34,844 bases of DNA from Streptomyces sp. TRM64462 (GTDB taxonomy: Bacteria; Actinomycetota; Actinomycetes; Streptomycetales; Streptomycetaceae): contig NZ_JABWDV010000258.1 in the NCBI RefSeq assembly GCF_013362995.1, forward strand, positions 1-34,844, given 5' to 3'. The number at the start of each line of letters is the position of its first letter. The first letter of the stretch is position 1. The notes beneath the pieces are model-generated. The model did no database searches and was not told the DNA's origin. It saw only the letters and a program-made list of their open reading frames with translations. Below, piece after piece: positions 1-6,558 of this stretch. Made by a program: the position numbers and the translations under genes.

Positions 1-200
1 CCCGCGGTGCGGCCGGGATGGTGCTGCGCCGACACGGCACCATCCCGTCGCGTACCGGGAGGCCGGTACGCGTCCCACCTTCGTACAGCCGCGCGGCCGG
101 TGCGAGAGTTGCACGGGGTTGCAGCCCGGTGGCGGGGGCCGCCCGGCCCCGGGGGATGATGGTGTGGACCAGTTACGGTGCGCGGGGCGGGGAGGGCCCA

Positions 201-1502
201 GTGCGGAACACCACAGTCGAGATGACACGTCTCGCCTCGATGGACGCACGTGAGGCGACACGGCTCCTGAAGGGCATACGGGACGCCGCGCTGAGCGGGG
301 GTACGGCTCCGCTGGCGCCGCGCGCCGACATCCACGCGTCGTGGCAGCGGATGCTGCGCGGGGGTGTCGACCCGGACCGGGACCGCCGCTCGGATCTACT
401 GACGGCGGGTGACCTGGAGGCCCGCAGAGCCGCGTCGCCGCTGCTGGAGGTGGTGCCGGTGCTCCGCGACGGCCTGACGCAGGCGCCGGGCTCGGTGGCC
501 GACCCGGTGCGGCACATCATGGTCGTGGCGGACGCGGAGGGGCGGGTGCTGTGGCGTGAGGGCCACGCGTCGGTGCTGCGGATGGCGGACGGGCACGGCT
601 TCGAACCGGGCGCGGACTGGCGGGAGTCGACGGTCGGCACGAACGGCGTCGGTACGGCGCTGGTGACGCGCCGTCCGGTGCAGGTCCACTCGGCGGAGCA
701 CTTCGTGGCGACCCACCACCCGTGGACGTGCGCGGGCGCCCCGATCACGGACCCGCGCGACGGCCGGCTGATGGGCGTGGTCGATGTGAGCGGCCCGGTG
801 ACGACGATGCACCCGGCGACGCTGCTGCTGGTCGGCTCGGTGGCCCGGCTCGCGGAGGCCGAGCTGCGCAACCGTCACCTCACGGAGCTGGCCCGGCTGC
901 GGGCGGTGGCGGCGCCGCTGCTGCACCGGGTGGGCGGGCGCGCGGTGGCGGTGGACCGGCACGGGTGGACGGCCGCGGTGACGGGCGTGGCGCCGCCGGA
1001 CCGGGTGCCGCTGCCGGGTTCGGTCGAGTCGGGCGGCCGGGTGTGGCTGCCGTCGCTGGGCGAGTGCGACGTGGAGCCGCTGCCGGGCGGCTGGCTGCTG
1101 CGGGTCGTGGACGGCGGGGACGGTGCGGCGGACGGCGCCGTGACGCGGGTGGTGCTGGACGTGAGCCACTCCCGCGACTGGTCGGTGCGGGTCACGGGCG
1201 CGGTGGGCGGATGGACACGGGAACTGAGCCCGCGCCACGCCGAGCTGCTGTACGTCCTGGCGGTCCACCGGGAGGGCCGTACGGCGGCCCAGCTGGCGGC
1301 GGACGTGTTCGGCGACCACACCCGCACGGTCACGGTCCGGGCGGAGATGTCCCGGATACGCCGCACCCTGTCGGGCGTCCTGGCCCACCGCCCGTACCGC
1401 TTCCGCGACGACGTGGAGGTGGAGGTCCTGCCCCCGACCGACCCCCACGACCTCCTGCCCTACTCGACGGCCCCGGCGGTGGTGACGGCCCGGGGCGGGT
1501 GA
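201..1502 (+). CDS. GAF-domain transcriptional regulator (AcoR-like sensor half, no AAA+ domain)
   Basis: Predicted cytoplasmic ligand-sensing transcriptional regulator of 433 aa. Roughly residues 100-225 form a GAF domain of the type found at the N-terminus of AcoR-like activators, with the hallmarks GTNGVGTAL (about residue 146), a HF..THHPW segment and GVVDVSGP. The sigma-54 AAA+ module that follows in true AcoR proteins is absent. The C-terminus (about 338-410, beginning TRELSPRHAELL) looks like a winged helix-turn-helix. I chose GTG 201 because GGGGAGGG lies just upstream; ATG 222 and ATG 240 are in-frame alternatives, and the open frame extends upstream to position 18. Ligand and targets are unknown. 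In streptomycetes I recall such genes near aldehyde dehydrogenase genes, but nothing in this window tests that. Confidence 0.85.
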   Translation: MRNTTVEMTRLASMDAREATRLLKGIRDAALSGGTAPLAPRADIHASWQRMLRGGVDPDRDRRSDLLTAGDLEARRAASPLLEVVPVLRDGLTQAPGSVADPVRHIMVVADAEGRVLWREGHASVLRMADGHGFEPGADWRESTVGTNGVGTALVTRRPVQVHSAEHFVATHHPWTCAGAPITDPRDGRLMGVVDVSGPVTTMHPATLLLVGSVARLAEAELRNRHLTELARLRAVAAPLLHRVGGRAVAVDRHGWTAAVTGVAPPDRVPLPGSVESGGRVWLPSLGECDVEPLPGGWLLRVVDGGDGAADGAVTRVVLDVSHSRDWSVRVTGAVGGWTRELSPRHAELLYVLAVHREGRTAAQLAADVFGDHTRTVTVRAEMSRIRRTLSGVLAHRPYRFRDDVEVEVLPPTDPHDLLPYSTAPAVVTARGG

Positions 1503-1538
1503 GGCCCCGCACTCCGGCGGAGGCCCCGCACTCCGGCG
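1501..1538. repeat. 19-bp perfect tandem duplication
   Basis: The 19-base unit gaggccccgcactccggcg occurs twice head to tail, starting at the stop codon of the regulator gene. It is followed by a short inverted repeat. No function is evident; replication slippage is the simplest origin. Confidence 0.8.
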
Positions 1539-1541
1539 GAC

Positions 1542-1559
1542 GGCGCTGGCCACAGCGCC
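1542..1559 (+). terminator. Possible small terminator hairpin
   Basis: GGCGCT and AGCGCC form a 6-bp perfect stem around a 6-base loop between the GAF regulator and the acetyltransferase gene. There is no T-run, which streptomycete terminators often lack. The stem is short, so this is tentative. Confidence 0.3.
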
Positions 1560-1583
1560 ACGCCCCGTGCTTCCCTGGCCCCC

Positions 1584-2159
1584 ATGAGCATCACCGTCAC
1601 CACCTGGTACCTGGAGCAGACCTCCCCCGACGATCTGCGGCCCGCCGCCGCGCCGGACGGCGGCGACGTCCGGATCGAGCGGGCCGAGGTGGCATCGCCG
1701 GAGTTCAGCCGGTTCCTCTACACCGCCGTCGGCGGCGACCTGTGCTGGATCGACCGGCTCGGGATGACATACGCCGAGTGGCTGGCCGTCCTGGAGCGGC
1801 CCGGGGCCGAGACGTGGGTCGCGTATGTGAAGGGGACGCCCGCCGGGTACGTCGAGCTGGACCCGCAGGACGACGGACAGGTCGAGATCATGTACTTCGG
1901 GCTCGTCCCGGCCTTCCGGGGCCGGCGCATCGGCGGGCATCTGCTCTCGTACGGCACCGCGCGCGCCTGGGACCTGGCGGAGCGCTGGCCCGGCCGGGTG
2001 GCCACCAAGCGGGTCGTGCTGAACACCTGCTCCCTCGACGGCGAGCACGCGATGGCCAACTACCGGCGGCGCGGCTTCCGGCTGTACGACACCAAGGTCG
2101 CCGAGAAGCCCGAGGCGTCCACGCCCGGTCCGTGGCCGGGCGCGTACCCCGGCGCGTGA
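1584..2159 (+). CDS. GNAT family N-acetyltransferase
   Basis: A 191-aa acetyl-CoA-dependent N-acetyltransferase of the GNAT fold. The acetyl-CoA binding motif A is visible as VEIMYFGLVPAFRGRRIGGHLL (quoted pieces: MYFGLVPAFRG and RRIGGHLL). The late motif MANYRRRGFRLYDT, which packs against the cofactor, follows. The substrate cannot be predicted. The gene stands between a possible terminator and the regulatory region of the sulfur operon, so it is probably transcribed alone. ATG 1584 has no clear purine-rich ribosome-binding sequence in front, which could mean a leaderless or weakly translated message. No other start fits the family better. Confidence 0.85.
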   Translation: MSITVTTWYLEQTSPDDLRPAAAPDGGDVRIERAEVASPEFSRFLYTAVGGDLCWIDRLGMTYAEWLAVLERPGAETWVAYVKGTPAGYVELDPQDDGQVEIMYFGLVPAFRGRRIGGHLLSYGTARAWDLAERWPGRVATKRVVLNTCSLDGEHAMANYRRRGFRLYDTKVAEKPEASTPGPWPGAYPGA

Positions 2160-2188
2160 CCCGCACCACATCCGTCCGTCATTCGAGA

Positions 2189-2217
2189 CACCTTTGTCCA
2201 CATCGCGGACAAAGGTG
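2189..2217. promoter_or_regulatory. Perfect 11-bp inverted repeat upstream of the sulfur operon leader
   Basis: CACCTTTGTCC (2189-2199) and GGACAAAGGTG (2207-2217) are exact reverse complements around a 7-base spacer, 35 bp before the leader-peptide start. An overlapping alternative pairing exists (GTCCAC 2196-2201 with GTGGAC 2215-2220), as does a small dyad TGGAC-TGA-GTCCA at 2216-2228. The position suits a repressor or activator operator at the operon promoter, or the terminator of the acetyltransferase gene. No -10/-35 pair could be fixed with confidence. Confidence 0.55.
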
Positions 2218-2251
2218 GACTGAGTCCAAACCCCCGTGCCAGGCTTCCGTC

Positions 2252-2335
2252 ATGTCTCGAGCTGGAATTGCCTTGGTGAGTCGGCGGCACGTCGACCTCG
2301 GCCGCATGTCCAGCGCCATGTGTCCGGCGAGCTGA
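2252..2335 (+). CDS. 27-aa putative leader peptide of the sulfur assimilation operon
   Basis: A small ORF of 27 codons, ATG 2252 to TGA 2335, contains the core SRRHVDLGRMSSAMC. This closely resembles the short putative leader peptides that I recall in front of sulfur-metabolism operons in streptomycetes (an R..HVDL core and a cysteine near the end). The single cysteine is codon 24 and uses TGT, the less common codon in this genome type. Several early codons are also ones streptomycetes avoid (TCT, CGA, GCT, GGA, ATT, TTG). It ends 136 bp before the sulfite reductase start, with a very stable hairpin between them. The layout suggests translation-dependent attenuation sensing cysteine supply. 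That mechanism is inference. Confidence 0.75.
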   Translation: MSRAGIALVSRRHVDLGRMSSAMCPAS

Positions 2336-2387
2336 GCGAACCCCAGCACACCAGCTCCGCCGCGATCCCGATCTTCTGACGCCCACC

Positions 2388-2429
2388 GCGCAATGTCGCG
2401 CAGGGACCCTGCCCTGCGCGACATTGCGC
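2388..2429 (+). terminator. Perfect 18-bp hairpin between leader peptide and sulfite reductase (attenuator candidate)
   Basis: The left arm 2388-2405 (GCGCAATGTCGCGCAGGG) and right arm 2412-2429 are exact reverse complements around the 6-base loop ACCCTG. A stem of this length and G+C content would be very stable in RNA. There is no T-run after it. It lies 52 bp after the leader stop and 42 bp before the sulfite reductase ATG, which is where an attenuator would be. Each arm is itself an imperfect dyad of the form GCGC-N6-GCGC, so a DNA operator is an alternative reading. Confidence 0.7.
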
Positions 2430-2471
2430 AGGTCAGAGCCGCCCTCCTGCAGTCCCGAAGGACGTATAGCC

Positions 2472-4169
2472 ATGGCCGCCACCCCGGAAAAGCCCGCACC
2501 CGCCACGCCCCGCCGCAAGCCGGGGCGCCACCGTGGCGAGGGCCAGTGGGCCAGGGGCCACTTCACGCCCCTCAACGGCAATGAGCAGTTCAAGAAGGAC
2601 GACGACGGTCTCAATGTGCGGACACGCATTGAGACGATCTACTCGAAGGCCGGATTCGACTCCATCGACCCCAACGACCTGCGCGGCCGGATGCGCTGGT
2701 GGGGTCTGTACACCCAGCGCAAGCCCGGGATCGACGGCGGCAAGACGGCCGTCCTGGAGCCGGAGGAGCTGGACGACGAGTACTTCATGCTGCGCGTGCG
2801 CATCGACGGCGGTCAGCTCACCACCCGGCAGCTCCGGGTCGTCGGCGAGATCTCCCAGGAGTTCGCCCGCGGCACGGCCGACATCACCGACCGGCAGAAC
2901 GTCCAGTACCACTGGATCCGCATCGAGGACGTGCCCGAGATCTGGCGGCGGCTCGAAGAGGTCGGGCTGTCCACGACCGAGGCCTGCGGTGACACGCCGC
3001 GTGTCATCATCGGCTCCCCCGTGGCCGGGATCGCCGAGGACGAGATCATCGACGGCACGCCCGCCGTCGAGGAGATCCACCGCCGCATCATCGGCAACAA
3101 GGACTTCTCGAACCTGCCCCGCAAGTTCAAGTCCGCGGTCTCCGGCTCCCCGCTGCTCGACGTGGCGCACGAGATCAACGACATCGCCTTCGTCGGCGTC
3201 GAGCACCCCGAGCACGGCCCCGGTTTCGACCTGTGGGTCGGCGGCGGGCTCTCCACCAACCCCAAGATCGGTGTCCGGCTCGGCGCCTGGGTGCCGCTGG
3301 ACGAGGTCCCGGACGTCTACACCGGCGTCATCTCGATCTTCCGTGACTACGGCTACCGCCGGCTCCGCACCCGCGCCCGCCTGAAGTTCCTCGTCGCCGA
3401 CTGGGGCGCCGAGCGGTTCCGGCAGGTGCTGGAGGACGAGTACCTGAAGCGGAAGCTGATCGACGGGCCCGCCCCCGCGCAGCCCGTCCAGCAGTGGCGC
3501 GACCACGTGGGCGTCCACCGCCAGAAGGACGGCCGCTTCTACGTCGGCTTCGCCCCGCGCGTCGGCCGCGTCGACGGCGCGACCCTCACCAAGATCGCCG
3601 AGGTGGCGGAGGCGCACGGCTCCGGCCGGGTCCGTACCACCGTCGAGCAGAAGATGATCATCCTCGATGTGGAGGAGGGCCAGGTCTTGTCGCTGACCTC
3701 CGCCCTGGAAGCGCTGGACCTGCGGGTCAAGCCGTCCCCGTTCCGGCGCGGCACCATGGCCTGCACCGGCATCGAGTTCTGCAAGCTGGCCATCGTCGAG
3801 ACCAAGGCCCGCGGCTCCTCCCTCATCGACGAGCTGGAGCGCCGCCTGCCGGACTTCGACCAGCCGCTCACCATCAACATCAACGGCTGCCCCAACGCCT
3901 GCGCCCGTATCCAGGTGGCGGACATCGGTCTCAAGGGCCAGCTCGTCCTGAACGACGACGGCGAGCAGGTCGAGGGCTTCCAGGTGCACCTGGGCGGCGC
4001 CCTCGGCCTGGAGGCCGGCTTCGGACGCAAGGTGCGCGGTCTGAAGGTGACCGCAGCCGAGCTGCCCGACTACGTCGAGCGGGTCCTCAAGCGCTTCCAG
4101 GCGGGGCGCGAGGACGGCGAGCGGTTCGCCGCCTGGGCGGCCAGGGCGAGCGAGGAGGACCTCTCGTGA
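2472..4169 (+). CDS. sir: Ferredoxin-type sulfite reductase (nitrite/sulfite reductase hemoprotein)
   Basis: Reduces sulfite to sulfide with six electrons in assimilatory sulfur metabolism in the cytoplasm; 565 aa. It has the tandem ferredoxin-like and siroheme/[4Fe-4S] domains of the NirA/Sir family. The cluster and siroheme ligands are visible: C431 and C437 (CTGIEFC) and C473 and C477 (NGCPNAC). The siroheme-facing region FLVADWGAERF is also present. Sulfite rather than nitrite is inferred from its place at the head of a cysH-cysC-cysD-cysN operon and from the siroheme-pathway chelatase at the operon end. ATG 2472 is preceded by GAAGGA; a TTG start 48 bp upstream would run into the hairpin. 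The next gene starts inside its stop codon (GTGA). Confidence 0.95.
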   Translation: MAATPEKPAPATPRRKPGRHRGEGQWARGHFTPLNGNEQFKKDDDGLNVRTRIETIYSKAGFDSIDPNDLRGRMRWWGLYTQRKPGIDGGKTAVLEPEELDDEYFMLRVRIDGGQLTTRQLRVVGEISQEFARGTADITDRQNVQYHWIRIEDVPEIWRRLEEVGLSTTEACGDTPRVIIGSPVAGIAEDEIIDGTPAVEEIHRRIIGNKDFSNLPRKFKSAVSGSPLLDVAHEINDIAFVGVEHPEHGPGFDLWVGGGLSTNPKIGVRLGAWVPLDEVPDVYTGVISIFRDYGYRRLRTRARLKFLVADWGAERFRQVLEDEYLKRKLIDGPAPAQPVQQWRDHVGVHRQKDGRFYVGFAPRVGRVDGATLTKIAEVAEAHGSGRVRTTVEQKMIILDVEEGQVLSLTSALEALDLRVKPSPFRRGTMACTGIEFCKLAIVETKARGSSLIDELERRLPDFDQPLTININGCPNACARIQVADIGLKGQLVLNDDGEQVEGFQVHLGGALGLEAGFGRKVRGLKVTAAELPDYVERVLKRFQAGREDGERFAAWAARASEEDLS

Positions 4170-4369
4170 GCGGCCGCGCGGCGCCCTTCTACTGCCCGTA
4201 CTGCGGCGACGAGGACCTGCGCCCGAGCGAGCAGGGACACGGCGCGTGGGAGTGCGCGGCCTGCAATCGCGCCTTCCAGCTGAAGTTCCTGGGCCTGCTG
4301 GCCCGGGGCCTCCAGCGACCCGACAGCCGCCACGACAGCCGCCACGACAGCGGAGGGGAACACACGTGA
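4166..4369 (+). CDS. Small two-CXXC protein (zinc-ribbon or rubredoxin-like) between sir and cysH
   Basis: A 67-aa protein starting at GTG 4166 and overlapping the sir stop by four bases. It has two knuckles, CPYCG near residue 10 and CAAC near residue 32, enough to bind one zinc or one iron in a rubredoxin-like site. A low-complexity tail contains DSRH repeated. It ends in a four-base overlap with cysH, so translation of all three genes is probably coupled. In Corynebacterium glutamicum a small gene called cysX lies between cysI and cysH and has been proposed as an electron carrier. This gene holds the same position, and a similar role is possible but unproven. A plain zinc-binding structural or regulatory protein is the alternative. 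Confidence 0.8.
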   Translation: MSGRAAPFYCPYCGDEDLRPSEQGHGAWECAACNRAFQLKFLGLLARGLQRPDSRHDSRHDSGGEHT

Positions 4370-5067
4370 CGACGGAGACCGAAGAGCAGCATCTCCAGGC
4401 CCTCGCCGAGCGCGCGGGCCGCGAACTGGAGGACGCCCCCGCCCTCGACATCCTGATGTGGGCCGCCGACACCTTCGGCAAGCGCTTCTGCGTCACCTCC
4501 TCCATGGAGGACGCGGTCGTCGCCCATCTCGCCTCGCGTGCCTTCCCCGGCGTGGACGTGGTGTTCCTCGACACGGGCTACCACTTCCCCGAGACCATCG
4601 GCACCCGTGACGCGGTGGAGGCGGTGATGGACGTCAACCTCATCACGCTGACGCCGCGCCAGACCGTCGCCGAGCAGGACGCCGAGTACGGGCCGAGGCT
4701 GCACGACCGCGACCCGGACCTGTGCTGCGCGCTGCGCAAGGTCAAGCCCCTCGAAGAGGGCCTGACCGCGTACGACGCGTGGGCGACCGGCCTGCGCCGC
4801 GACGAGTCCCCGACCCGGGCGAACACCCCCGTCGTCGGCTGGGACGCCAGGCGCCGCAAGGTCAAGGTGTCGCCCATCGCCCGCTGGACGCAGGACGACG
4901 TCGACGCGTACGTCGCGGAGCACGGCGTCCTCACCAACCCGCTGCTGATGGACGGGTACGCCTCCGTCGGCTGCGCCCCCTGCACGCGCCGCGTGCTGGA
5001 GGGCGAGGACGCGCGCGCCGGCCGCTGGGCCGGCCGGGCCAAGACGGAATGCGGGCTGCACGGATGA
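4366..5067 (+). CDS. cysH: Phosphoadenylyl/adenylyl-sulfate reductase CysH, [4Fe-4S] type
   Basis: A 233-aa reductase of activated sulfate that yields sulfite for the upstream sulfite reductase. The cysteine pattern C120-C121 ... C203-X2-C206 is the [4Fe-4S] ligand set typical of assimilatory APS reductases. The C-terminal ECGLHG holds the catalytic cysteine, C229. Enzymes with this set mostly use adenylyl sulfate (APS) directly, whereas enteric PAPS reductases lack the cluster cysteines. The operon nevertheless also encodes an APS kinase (CysC). GTG 4366 overlaps the previous stop, and the cysC start overlaps its own stop. Confidence 0.95.
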   Translation: MTTETEEQHLQALAERAGRELEDAPALDILMWAADTFGKRFCVTSSMEDAVVAHLASRAFPGVDVVFLDTGYHFPETIGTRDAVEAVMDVNLITLTPRQTVAEQDAEYGPRLHDRDPDLCCALRKVKPLEEGLTAYDAWATGLRRDESPTRANTPVVGWDARRRKVKVSPIARWTQDDVDAYVAEHGVLTNPLLMDGYASVGCAPCTRRVLEGEDARAGRWAGRAKTECGLHG

Positions 5068-5621
5068 CGACTGTGGGAGACGAGAACGTGACTGGGGCCA
5101 CCATCTGGCTCACCGGGCTGCCGAGCGCCGGCAAGACCACCATCGCGTACGAGCTGGCGGGCCGGCTGCGCGCCGAGGGCCACCGTGTCGAGCTGCTCGA
5201 CGGCGACGAGATCCGCGAGTTCCTCTCCGCGGGCCTCGGCTTCAGCCGCGAGGACCGGCACACCAACGTGCAGCGGATCGGCTTCGTCGCCGAACTGCTC
5301 GCGTCGAACGGCGTGAAGGTCCTGGTGCCGGTCATCGCCCCGTACGCGGACAGCCGCGAGGCGGTCCGCAAGCGCCACCAGCAGGAAGGCACTCCGTACG
5401 TCGAGGTGCACGTCGCCACTCCGGTGGAGGTGTGCTCCGTACGCGATGTGAAGGGGCTCTACGCCAAGCAGGCCGCCGGCGAGATCAGCGGCCTGACCGG
5501 GGTCGACGACCCGTACGAGGAGCCGGAGAACCCGGACCTGCGCATCGAGTCGCAGAACCAGACCGTGCAGGAGTCCGCGGCGGCGCTGCACGCGCTGCTC
5601 ACCGAAAGGGGTCTGGCATGA
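5064..5621 (+). CDS. cysC: Adenylyl-sulfate kinase
   Basis: Phosphorylates APS at the 3' position to make PAPS; 185 aa from ATG 5064, or 177 aa from GTG 5088. The P-loop GLPSAGKTT is near the N-terminus, followed by LLDGDEIREFLSAGLGFSRE (the DGD motif and the substrate-binding FSREDR region) and GLYAKQAAGEISGLTG, all typical of CysC. ATG 5064 overlaps the cysH stop (ATGA), matching the coupling seen at neighbouring junctions. GTG 5088 has the better ribosome-binding sequence (GGGAGACGAG), and the domain begins right after it, so either could be the real start. Confidence 0.93.
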   Translation: MTTVGDENVTGATIWLTGLPSAGKTTIAYELAGRLRAEGHRVELLDGDEIREFLSAGLGFSREDRHTNVQRIGFVAELLASNGVKVLVPVIAPYADSREAVRKRHQQEGTPYVEVHVATPVEVCSVRDVKGLYAKQAAGEISGLTGVDDPYEEPENPDLRIESQNQTVQESAAALHALLTERGLA

Positions 5622-6556
5622 CGACCACCGTCAACACGGTCCAGGAAGACACGGACAGCCCGTTCGCGCTGTCGCACCTCGACGCGCTGGAGTCGGAGGC
5701 CGTCCACATCTTCCGCGAGGTGGCGGGCGAGTTCGAACGGCCGGTGATCCTGTTCTCCGGCGGCAAGGACTCCATCGTCATGCTGCACCTGGCGCTGAAG
5801 GCGTTCGCGCCCGCCGCGGTGCCGTTCTCGCTGCTGCACGTGGACACCGGGCACAACTTCCCCGAGGTCATCGAGTACCGCGACCGGACGGTGGCCCGGC
5901 ACGGCCTGCGGCTGCACGTCGCGTCGGTGCAGGAGTACATCGACGCGGGCAAGCTCCGTGAGCGCCCCGACGGCACCCGCAACCCGCTGCAGACCGTGCC
6001 GCTGACCGAGGCCATCCAGGAGCACCGCTTCGACGCCGTGTTCGGCGGCGGGCGCCGCGACGAGGAGAAGGCCCGCGCCAAGGAGCGGGTCTTCTCGCTG
6101 CGCGACGAGTTCTCGCAGTGGGACCCGCGCCGGCAGCGCCCCGAGCTGTGGCAGCTCTACAACGGGCGGCACGCCCCCGGTGAGCACGTGCGGGTGTTCC
6201 CGCTGTCCAACTGGACCGAGCTGGACGTCTGGCAGTACATCGCCCGCGAGGGCATCGAGCTGCCGGAGATCTACTTCGCGCACGAGCGGGACGTGTTCTC
6301 GCGGAACGGCATGTGGCTGACCGCCGGCGAGTGGGGCGGCCCGAAGGACGGCGAGCCCGTCGAGCGGCGGCTCATCCGCTACCGCACCGTCGGTGACATG
6401 TCCTGCACGGGTGCCGTCGACTCCGACGCCACCACGCTCGACGCCGTGATCGCCGAGATCGCCGCGTCCCGGCTGACCGAGCGGGGCGCGACCCGCGCCG
6501 ACGACAAGCTGTCCGAGGCCGCGATGGAAGACCGCAAGCGCGAAGGGTACTTCTAG
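5618..6556 (+). CDS. cysD: Sulfate adenylyltransferase subunit 2
   Basis: The catalytic subunit of ATP sulfurylase, which activates sulfate to APS together with CysN; 312 aa, the usual family length. The PP-loop signature SGGKDS is visible in VILFSGGKDSIVMLHLAL. The family features GGGRRDEEKARAKER and VFPLSNWTELDVWQYI follow, and the protein ends in REGYF as CysD proteins do. ATG 5618 overlaps the cysC stop and is preceded by AAAGGGG. The cysN start is two bases after the stop. Confidence 0.97.
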   Translation: MTTTVNTVQEDTDSPFALSHLDALESEAVHIFREVAGEFERPVILFSGGKDSIVMLHLALKAFAPAAVPFSLLHVDTGHNFPEVIEYRDRTVARHGLRLHVASVQEYIDAGKLRERPDGTRNPLQTVPLTEAIQEHRFDAVFGGGRRDEEKARAKERVFSLRDEFSQWDPRRQRPELWQLYNGRHAPGEHVRVFPLSNWTELDVWQYIAREGIELPEIYFAHERDVFSRNGMWLTAGEWGGPKDGEPVERRLIRYRTVGDMSCTGAVDSDATTLDAVIAEIAASRLTERGATRADDKLSEAAMEDRKREGYF

Positions 6557-6558
6557 AC

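Noticed and set aside
396..2201. 601-aa minus-strand open frame across the GAF and GNAT genes
   Set aside because: Arginine/proline/histidine-rich shadow of two well-supported plus-strand genes; typical of high-G+C antisense frames.
2393..2584. 63-aa open frame starting in the hairpin before sir
   Set aside because: It overlaps the sir gene in another frame, has low-complexity composition and its start lies within the long inverted repeat.
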